A stretch of 64,000 nt of DNA from positions 12,407,501-12,471,500 of the forward strand of contig NC_091966.1 in NCBI RefSeq assembly GCF_036711975.1, written 5' to 3'. Made by a program: the position numbers and the translations under genes. This document shows positions 44,038-55,100 of the stretch, one piece after another. This DNA comes from Onthophagus taurus (Eukaryota; Arthropoda; Insecta; Coleoptera; Scarabaeidae). The notes beneath the pieces were generated by a model that saw only the letters and a list, made by a program, of their open reading frames with translations, made no database searches and was not told the origin of the DNA. Numbering within the stretch: position 1 is the stretch's first letter; each line of letters opens with the position of its first letter.

Positions 44038-44705
44038 TAATTAAAGCATCCTCTGTTTAATGCAAAGAGCCGTTTTGAAACATCACTTTTAGTTCTTGAG
44101 AAATAAATTTTTTAAATAATCGATAATTTTTTCGAATTTTGCAATTTTCATCGATTAAGTTTTAAAAATTCGTATAAAATCCAGTTCTTGGAATATGAGT
44201 ATGAAAATTTCCCAAAGTGTTAATAAAAGTGTCCTCTTTCCAATGAACCAACCCGTTTTGAAAAATAACTTTTAGTTTTTGAGAAAACAATATTTGAAGT
44301 TTTGATAAAATTTTCGATGTTGCAATTTTCATCGATAACTTTCAAAATTCGCTATAAAATTAATTTCTTGAAGGTTCGTTGTGAAAATATCAACAAATTA
44401 TTAATTAAAGTATCCTCTTTTTAATGCAAAAAGCCGTTTTGAAACATCACTTTTAGTTCTTGAGAAACAAATTTTTGAAATAATCGAACATTTTTTCGAA
44501 TTTTGCAATTTTCGCCGATTAAGTTTTAAAAATTCGTATAAAATCCAGTTCTTGGAATATGAGTATGAAAATTTCCCAAAGTGTTAAAAAAAGTGTCCTC
44601 TTTCCAATTAACCAACCCGTTTTGAAAAATAACTTTTAGTTTTTGAGAAAACAATATTTGAAGTATTGGAAATATCGCCAATTATTACTTAAAGTATCCT
44701 CTTTG
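44038..44705. repeat. Tandem repeat of alternating ~182-bp monomers
   Basis: Units start near 44038, 44220, 44402 and 44585, with a broken fifth near 44687. Each opens with AAAGYRTCCTCTTT and contains the CCGTTTTGAAA..., CTTTTAGTTYTTGAGAAA and TGCAATTTTC words. Units 1 and 3 are nearly identical, as are units 2 and 4, while neighbours differ more. The real repeat is therefore a dimer of about 364 bp, as in higher-order satellite arrays. Confidence 0.75.
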
Positions 44706-46164
44706 TAGAGTTGCTTCGTTAGTTAAATCAGCATCAAAAAAGTTCATTTTGTATCTTGGATCCAAATAAGTTGACATATCTTATCAGCTTTCTTATTGAT
44801 TTCATTTTTATTCAAATATCGCAATAATGTGGCAATAATGGCCGGATATCGCGATATATTGCGTTCTAGCTTAGTAACTCATCATTCTTTCAAACGCATC
44901 ATTCATGTAATATGGGTATTAACAGCATATGGCACACATTGTTTAATTGATTAATCTTTTTGTTAATATGATATGTATTGAATGAAGCTCTTATTAAACT
45001 AATTTTCACAATTTATTCCTGATAGCATTTTGATTACTTTAAAATAACTTTATAATAAAGACAGATGTAACTAAGTACATAACTAAAGATTGTCAAATTT
45101 CAATCAAAAAATGCCGAAATTAAGGGAAGAATAACCGTTTAAGGAAAATCATGTATGAAAACAGTTTATTATTTGAATAAACACAATGGAAAGTAATTAG
45201 CAAAATTGGAAACTGAAATGAAACATCTTTTTTGTCATTTACTTGTTTGATATTATTGTTATTTTTAATATTTTATATTCAAATACTTTTGATTGGTACT
45301 ATACAGAGTAGTACATAAATAGAAAATTCGGTAAATCTGGGTCAAACAAAACGAATTTTTTTATTAAAATAAAACCATTGCTTTGAATAAATATATAATT
45401 TACTAAAAACAGATCAATAAAGTTTGATGATATATTAATTTACTAAAATATGCATAAATAATTTATTGTCGGCCATTGTGCCATATAAAATCTAGATTGT
45501 CGATCGCGTTTGCGCTGTGAATTGGGACTGGCGTGAAGTTAGTTTCGTTCGAGTGACGTTTGTGCGAACAGGAAGCCATCATTTTCGTTCCCCAAACAGG
45601 CGGCGAACATTGCGCGTTTTCTCTTTTGGTGTGCGCAGCTTGGCAGCATTTGTTCGCGTCAGCACTGGTTTTTCGTAAAAAACGAAATGTTTCCCTAGAA
45701 AACCGAACGTCAACGTTGCTCCCCCATTTAAAGGTATTATTATATGCGACGTGCTAATTTTTACCAAAGACAATACATCCCGACGCCTTTAAAATCGTTA
45801 CGACACGAATTTACTGACCCGGTCCCGACATTTTTCTTTTCGAAATAAGACGAAATTAAAACTATTTCCCGGTTCTCTAGGGGACTTACTTTTTATGTTT
45901 TACCGATTTGACGCTGTCAAAAAAACGATTTTAATTTTTATTTTTGCAGTGTTGTTGATGTTATCCTTCATTCGCACAACCTAACCCCAAAAATAAGTAC
46001 CTACTCTACTTTTAAGTAACGTTGGTTTTTTTGTACTCTTTATGTAATCACTCGGTCGTGTTCTTAAAAATGGTATTTAATTATTTAAATTATAATTCTT
46101 AAATAAAATAATAGGCAATTTTTTTTTATTCAAATTTATCACTATCTTTTTCCCTTATTTCAGA
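44706..46164. promoter_or_regulatory. 5' flank of the ZAD zinc-finger gene
   Basis: No coding gene. AT-rich to about 45470, then a less AT-rich patch (45490-45760) that may hold the promoter and a non-coding first exon. The TTATTTCAG at 46155-46163 just before the ATG looks like a splice acceptor, which supports an upstream untranslated exon. The donor was not fixed. Confidence 0.35.
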
Positions 46165-49100
46165 ATGTGTTCTAAAGAGGCCCAGGATAACTCATTTTGT
46201 TTAGTATGTAGTGGGCGAGTTGGAGTATCAACAAGAAATGCTATAAACATTTTTGGAAATGAGGTTAGTTCATCAATTTCTGATACATAAAATTTATATT
46301 TTAATTTTTAGGTTAGTTCTTCATGCAATTTTAAATATCACTCAGTTCAATTTTCATTTTTATTCAATTTATTATTAATTTTAGGTTATCACCTGTTCAA
46401 ATCGTCCGTTAAACTTTGTAATATCACAAATATTAGGAATAGATATTCAAGAAAATACAGTACACTCGCTCATAATATGTAAAAAATGTTTTAAACTTGT
46501 CAATGAAGTAGATGAATTAGAGCAAAGGTTATTAGAAATCAAATTGGAATTATCCAATAATTATAAAAAATCGTTTGAGAAAAGTAGACTTGGAGAGGAC
46601 GACTCGGATGAAATTATAAATCAAAATAATATGGAATTGAAAAACGATGGAACGGCGGAAAATAATGTTCCGAAAAAAATATTAGATATACCATCCTCGG
46701 ATGATGAGGATGGTGATGAAAAGTTGAATCGAAAAGATAATTTGCACACCCTTGAAGATATTGAAATGGAATTAGTTAAAATTCATGGTGATGTTGGGAA
46801 AGATGTGTTATCAAAACATGATAACAGTGATGGTCAACAATTTGCGGAATTTCAACATGATGTCATAGATAATAATACTGAAAATCGTACTGACTCGGAC
46901 CTCGATCCGGATGATCATGATAATGGTGAGCTTTTATTGGGGACATCACAAGTTAATGAAAATACTTTGAGTAAGTTATTTTAATAACTTATAATAAACA
47001 GTTTATGAAAATGAGTTGAAATCAATATTTAATAGGTTTGAATTGAAACAAATTACAGGATGTATCTAAATTAAGGGGGTCTTTCATATAACTTTTTGGT
47101 CAAAACCACTTCTCCTCCAAGTTACAGCCCTCTAAAATTAGGGGAAAAAATTGTTTTTCTTTGATAAATCCACTATGGAGGAATTTGGAAGGATGAAATT
47201 TGGCAAATAAATATAACCCTAATATGTTTTTACAAAAGGCTGAAAAAATCAACTTTGCATTATAACTTTTTAATGCATTTTTCTATTTAAAAACTTGATT
47301 TAAATAGTGGGATTTAATACGCAACTTTTTTGTCTCTTAACATTTTCTCCTAAAATTGTTAGTTTGATCACAAAAAAATAAAATAATACACAAGCTCAAG
47401 TGAATTTATTCAGAGATTGATTATTATTGGTTAAAGAAGTGAAGTTATGTCAAATTGATCTCAGCAATATTTTATTTTTTGTGATCAAACTAACAATTTG
47501 TTAGCTGCAAAATGTCAAGAGATAAAGTTGCAGATTTTTACCCTTGACTTTAGAGAGCTATCACTTGGAGGAGAAAGAATTTTCGTTGAAAAATCAACCC
47601 TTAAAATCTTTCGCATCAATTTAGATACACCCTGTATAATAAATTATAATAATTGTTTAAATCAGAAATAATCCCAGCCGCCTTCAAAGATGTTGGCTGC
47701 TCTAATTATCATGAACAATATTTATGACGTTTTGTTTATACAGGGTAATTCAAATTCGACCCCCACCATTGGGAAAATTGGGAAAGAGTTGCCTTAGGAA
47801 TGTTTTTTCAAATTCACGAAAAATAAGGAAATTATAGGGAAAAAACGAAAAAGTAATTTTTTTTTTGCCATATTTTAAAAAGTAAAGCAGCTAGATACAA
47901 AAACTTTGTTGAAAAATGATGAGCTCTAAGATAAGCAACTTTGCCCCCATTTAACCATTTCTGTATCTCTTATGGTTTCTGAGATCCCAATGGTGGGGGT
48001 CGAATTTGAATTATCCTGTATACAGGATGTCTCAGACCAGTCATTAGACGTTTCTGGGGTTCTGGCCAAAATAAAAATTTGAGAGTTCAGATTTAAGTAG
48101 AATCAATTGCGTTCTCTTCGACTAAAATATTTTCAGATTTCTAGCACTTCTAATAATTGAACCTTGAGTAAGCAACAAATGAATAATATTGAGAAAAACG
48201 GCATTTTCGTTTTCATCTCTCCAAAAGTAGACAGGCTCAAACTATTCAAAATTGTTTGGTGTTTGTCCATTTTTATCACAGGACTGATGACAGCTATCAT
48301 AAGCACAGAGAGCATACAGGGTGTTTCTATAAGTCGTGGCATAAATTTAATCACTAAAACTAGAGATAAAATGATGACGATTCATGTAAAAATTTTTGAA
48401 GAAAATAATCTAAAATTTTATTTTGTACTTTTAAACTGGTTTTTATTTTATATAGAATTTAAGTCTAACCAGTTTCGGCACTTGGCCATCTTCAGAGACT
48501 CTACAAATAGATTAACATCTCTCATCTTATCCATTTTACAAACAAGTTTCTTAATATTTCTTTTTGTGAAAAAAGATCACATATCAAAGTCGAAATCAGA
48601 TTATTAGTTACTAATTTACAAAATTAAAGATTAAAAAGTTGTAAAATGAAATTAATGAACGCTCTTTTTTAACAAAAGAAATATTAAGAAACTTTTAATC
48701 AATGTGAAATTACCCAAAAACATACTAACTTCAGTTTTAAAATGTCAACCTTAATTTTGACATATTTGTAATCGTCGTGAAAAATCCTTTAAAATGAGTC
48801 CAAACATGATACGTTTAATTCCAATATTACTCGAGATATAAGCAACTTCCGGTTTGAAATGTCAAATTTTGACATATTCTTAACTTTTATAAAATGTCTT
48901 AATATTTGTAACAGAAATATAATAAACAAAAATTAAAAATTAAGGTGGGTATTAATATTTAAAAATTAAAATGATCTTCATTGTTGCTAACTTAGGGTTT
49001 AATGTTTTTTATTCTAACTTTTTTGTTTTTTGAGAGAAGTGCGTCCTACCACTGCTACTAGAACTAACACTAAACCAAGAACTAGAAACATTCGGATTTA

Positions 49101-52100
49101 GTCGCACGTCTCTCAAGACGGCTAAATCCGAATGATTTTAGTTCTAGGTCTTGTGTTACTTCTAGTGATAGTGCTAGTGTAAAACTAGAACTAACACTAG
49201 AAATAGAAATATTCGGGTTCTAAGTCTAGTGTTAGTTCTACTTTTAGTGCAATAAAAATCGTATCTGAGTCGGTTCTTAAACGTATGATGCAAATTGGAC
49301 TTAAAATTGTATAACGTGATTGGCGCTTAGCTTTATCCTTTAAAACAAATAGTATTTTAGGTTTTTCGGTATTCTGGTTCGGTTTCGGTATTTTGGTTTT
49401 TCGGTTCGGTATTCTTTTTCGGTACTTCCAAATTTCAAAAAGTTAATTTCAAAACACACTCCATCATGTTAGTTAAGCATGTTCTGAATCCTAAATTGAT
49501 ATCCCAAAAATCAAGTGTTTTCTGATCTTTTGAACAAGAGCAGATTTTTTTTAGAAAAAATCGAATAACCCGAGAACGACCGAATAAAATTGCAAAAAGT
49601 AAAGTTATTCATAAACCTTGAAAATAGACAAATCCAAATATGTAAAAAAATACAGTAGGTGGCGACTTCCGATATAACCGGAACGGTATATTTTAGTCGA
49701 AGAGAACGTAATTGGTTATACTTAAATCTGAATTATCAAATTATTATTTTGGCCAGAACCCCAGAAACGTCTAATGACCGGTCTCGCTGAGACAGCCTGT
49801 ATTTATTACCGCCGACGTCTTTGAAGAGAATTTCTTATATAAACAGAAATAAAAAATTTTATACACAATTATTATTTATAATTCGTGGACGCTTAATAAA
49901 AAGGTGGGAAACCCTGGTTTAAATATTAATAATAAATTAGATCTGTTTATTTATTAAAAAGTATATTTTCATTGCTACAATCTTCAATTTCAAAGATGTA
50001 TCAAAAGTAATGTGCCAAACAAAACCTTCAAAAATAATGAATAAGTTATTTTAAAATTAAATGAAAACTTCAAGTTTTTTGAGGTGTGCTTTGATGTTAT
50101 TTATTATAATTTTGAAAGAATGTGTAGATTGTGTTTGATCTAACTATTACTACTAATTATTAACATGGAAATATGTAATCCACTGTAGGTGACCTAATTA
50201 GCATAACTATGATTGGTAAGAAATTATGTCAAACATTCAAAGATTATCAATGATCCATCAATTATTATTATTAAGCTAATTTAATGGCAGTGTTAATTGC
50301 CTGTGCCATTAGGGATTGCACAGTTTATTCTAACCATAATACAAAGCATTATAAAAAAATCTACCATCCATTGAACTATTTTTAAAGAAATGTCGCAGCA
50401 CAAGCAATTTATCTATTGTTTTATCTCCTAAACGAGATCTAAAGTTTCTGTTTAATAAACTTGCTGAAAAAGAGCACCCATGCTACCGCCATTATTGAAT
50501 ATATCAGTTTCTTGGATCAATGTATTGAAGAGTGCTGTTGTTTGTTTAGAGCAGAATAAAGTTTTTCTTTCAGTGTCTGATTCCTTTCCTGCCGTCTTTT
50601 AAATGTGTAGAAACAAATACTTCAAAATTGGTTTCAACACGAATTTTCTCTTGATTTTTCGTTTGGCACACAATTTTGATACATCCTGTACGTTATTTAT
50701 CTTCTCTTATTACTTTATTTATTTTTTTAGAAGATGTTCACGTTAAAGTTGAAATGGGTGAAAACGACGAAAAACCAAATATCTTAAAAAGGAAATCACC
50801 ACCTCCCGGTAGCATAAAAAAACCGCTAAATAAAAAAATTAAAGAAGAGACTCTTCCACCTGTAAGTTTATAATTTTTTGTTTCAATCTATGCTTAACCT
50901 CTAAAAGCTCTGCTGAATACAACTGTATTTAATTCGCGAATCGATAATTCAACAAAAAAACACAGAAAACAAAAATTAGATGTTACAATTTTAAAAACTG
51001 ATAGTTTTTAAATACCATTTATGAATTTTAAAATGTTTGGTTCTATGGATTTTGAAATAATACGAGTTAAATAAAAATAATTTCAAACAGTTTTTGAAAT
51101 GTTGGTAACAAGTTTGCGAATTCTTGTTCTAGATCTTACTTCGTTCAATTCCATTATGTCATTATGTTTGTTGTATACACTACGTACATTCCTTGTTGAA
51201 ATCATGACGTTTTTTGTTAAAAATTTGAAATTAGGGGATACTTAACACTCTCTCCCCATTTAAGGAGTGCCCCAAGGACGGTGGAATCTAAGAAGACTGC
51301 TACTTCCTTTGTTTTTTGTAGTCCACTACCGTTAACAACGAACCCTCACACTACGTCACACCACATGTCAGCTAACTGGGCGACGACCATTATTTAAAAA
51401 AACATTTACATTACAACATTATTTAAAAAAACAATGATTCAACAACAATAATTTACAACCAACTTTGATAAATCTACCTAAAGTATGATTCATACAAAAA
51501 CAATTAATCAATTATCCGAATCTACCACCAAAACAGAACTTAAGAATATCGAATTATGCTATAACCTAACTTGTCCTAAATAATCTATACTTATAACTAA
51601 ATAGCTCACTTTAACTAATACCCTGACATCATGTACACTTTGCGAATCCCTCAGGTTCAGCAGGAAAAGTGGAAGTCGATGCGATAAAAGAAATGTCTTA
51701 ATAAAAGTACGGAGTGAAATATTTGATTATATTGGTGATGGTAACTCCAAAACATACAGAGCACTTGTTGATTTAAATCCTTATGGCAGCGACTATCCAT
51801 TACAAAAAGTGAGTGCGTGGGTCACGTAGAAAAAAGAATGGGAACCCGACAAAGAAATGTAAAGAAAACCGCAAAACTTGGCGGAAGGGGCAAATTGTGA
51901 GAGCCTCTCCAGCACCGTAGTGCAATTTTAATAGTTTAATAGATTCTTCCGGTATCATCCATGTCTGGAAGGCATTCCCTGATGCGCAACCTAACGAGGC
52001 GCCCGGTAGGGGAGCGGAAATCACCTAGGGAGCTGATTTCGCACACTCAACATTATATTACATAAATTATATATCGGGTAGGTAGACCAACCAACCAACC

Positions 52101-55100
52101 TTGCAACGCGACCTCAAAGATCTATTGTTGGAGAGATAACTGCGACCCAAAAATCGAGAATCTGATACGATTAATAGCGGGGCAGTGGCATAAAACATGT
52201 TCAATCGTCTCCTCGTCCTCCGCACATATTCGGCATTCAATATCGTCTAGGCTAGGCCCAACAAGTTGAAGTGTGTCTTTAATCGGCAGTGCCCAGTAAA
52301 GACACCCATTAGAACTTTAATGCGGCTTTTTTTTAAGGCAGTTTAACAGTGGCGATGTTAATAAAAAACTTAGCGTGTCTCATTCCAGGAGAACTGGTCC
52401 ACAGTAGGCGGTCAGCCTCAACGGTGAATGAGTTCTTGTTTACCTGTGATAAACGGAGTACCGCAAGGATCGCTGCTGGGGCCACTTCTCTTCTGTTTAT
52501 ATATCAACGATCTACCTGAAAATATTTCATCTGAAGCCATACTGTATGCAGATGATACAACTTTGATAGAGAGTGGCTCAGCTTGTGCTCTGAAGGAGGC
52601 TGCTGAATGGTTCAGTAACAACAGTTTGACCTTAAATGGTGACAAAACCGAAGTAATCACTTTGACTACTAATCATAACACTAAGCAAAAGACGGCTACC
52701 GTCCGACTATTAGGTATCAACTTGGACAGTAGACTCACTTGGAAAGATCATAGTCGCTATGATCTTGATATTGGTGAAACAACTGTCATCTGCCATTTAC
52801 GCTATTTTAAGAATTCGCCAAATAGTAAACGCCTCTGCTGCTAGAACCGCTTACTTTGCTTTTTTTCACAGCAAGATGAGCTACCGACTACACCTTTGGG
52901 GAGCGTCTGGTTCTACAATGCCTGTTTTCATACTGCAGAAAAAGGCGCTAAGAATAATTGAACAGGCGCATCCAAGAACTCACTGTACATCTACCAACAA
53001 CTTTGCAAGGCTAAAATAGAATTACCTTCATTAACATGCAGAAACGAGGACACTCAGATAAATTTAAGAAATGGTACACAAGTCGCCATACCGTACTGCC
53101 GTATGAAAACAACTACGGTCACCGTCATTTGTTAAATGCTCTTCCCAAGCAATGGTTACAAAAGCCTACAACTATTTTTAAAAAAGACTTAAAGAAAGTA
53201 CTTATTGAAGGCGCTTTCTACAGTGAAAATGAGTTTTTAAATTATATGAGAGGTTAAGGTTTTCGATTCTGCAATTATTTTTCTTTTTTTCTTCCTCCCT
53301 ACATAAACTGTTTTAAACTCAAACTTATTAAAAATTTTTTCGGACGTTTTTGCAATACAGAATTTTATGTATTTTTTTTGTATTTTAGCGAAATACAAAG
53401 ATCATTATTATTATTATAGTAGGCAAAGTTTCTCTTCAACCCACAGCGCAATCCTATGTTTGGCATCGCAAATGATATACCAACTACTGGCTCTGGCCCC
53501 AAACACGCTTTAACGCTGCCCTCTCGTGCTAGCTCATCTGCCGCTTCATTGCCAGCAACCCCAAAGTGACCTGGAACCCAGATCAGAGAAACTCTGTTAT
53601 CACAACTCAGCGTGTTTAAAGTTCTTTTACGGTCATTAACCAGAACCGACACCGTTTTAATTAGCCGAGAGCGGCTTGACTGTGAGAAACATCGTACTGT
53701 CATGTTCTTCACCCCTCTCTCAAGAAATGTTTTAGTACCCATGCCAATAGCAAATACTTCCTGAAATACAGTACAGTATGTACCCAGACACACTCAACAT
53801 AATTATAATAATAATATTTCTTAAAGAAAATAAGCTGTAAAAGTATTAAAGTTTTTTCATTTACATCAAAATATTTTAATAAAATCTTTTGTGTCACGCA
53901 TTCTTTTACAAATTCTGTAAAAGCTTCTAAACCGCCAAATTTTACTATAATATGCCGCAGTTCGCTTATAAGCGGTCCTCACCAGCATAGTTACGGTTAA
54001 GCGATTAAAATATACACAAATTAGACAGTTTAGATTCCGTTCTTTGAAATTTGTCCTAAATAAGCGGCTGTGTCGATTAACACCGGTTTTAATCCTAATT
54101 AAGCACAATCGACTCTATAATATATAAAATAGTAGAAAGCCAAAGTGGTATTTAGGATATTTGAGGTGAATCTAATCGCATTTCGTTGCGCGACATAGTT
54201 TTATTAGATCTCTGTCAAAAATCGCTTTTTTAAACAACTTTAAAACAATTTGAATATGTAAGATTCTATTATAAGCTGTAGAAGATGTTTTCTTTGTAGA
54301 AAATTAACGATTATTAAACTCACAGCTTTTCTAAAACCATGAACCAAATGTTTTAAAATTCAAAAATATTACCTCTAAATTTTAGCACAACTTTTTCAAT
54401 CGAAAGATACTCGAGATATCGATCTGTATCTTGAGGACCATTAACTTTTACAGGGAATTTCAGCATAGTTTATGAAGGTTATATATATTTTTTAATTAAA
54501 AAAAGAAAAGTTATATATTTTTCTATGAAATTTTGAATTAGATTGTTGGAAGAGATGGTAACATGTACACATGTTTATTATGTGAAGGAGAAGAAACAGT
54601 TTGTGGCGAAGCAAAAGCAATAATGCAACATATGAAATTGATCCACGACGCCCGATTATATATTTGCGACGTTTGTGGTGAGGATTTCCGGAAAAGAAAC
54701 GAACTTTCCGTACATTTAGATGAGCATGTCGCCACTGAAGAAGGCGATTTTCAATGCGAAGTTTGTAATAGAATTTTTAGTAATTTAAGATTATTTCGAA
54801 TACACAAAAGAATGCATTATCCCCAAAATAAAGCATGGACTTGTGAAACTTGCGGCAAAAGATATAGGTAAGAAAAATTTTGATTTATTATTTAAATAAT
54901 TTGGTAATTTACGATAAAAGTACCTTTTTCTTGAAACGTCACTAACGTGTTATTGTTCTGACACGTCCGTATTAAAAATGATTTAAATTTTTACAAAATG
55001 TATCAAAAGTTATCATAAATAACTAATATCGAAACTAAAAATAACATACTAAATAAATTTTTGTGATTTATTTTTAGTTCTAAAAATTTATTAGACGAAC

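Noticed and set aside
44038-44705. CRISPR-like array
   Set aside because: Units are about 182 bp, tandem and without unique spacers; the genome is eukaryotic.
48164-48607. 147-codon plus-strand ORF with hydrophobic stretches
   Set aside because: It lies wholly inside a palindromic element and spans an internal CAGGGTG end, so it is probably chance.
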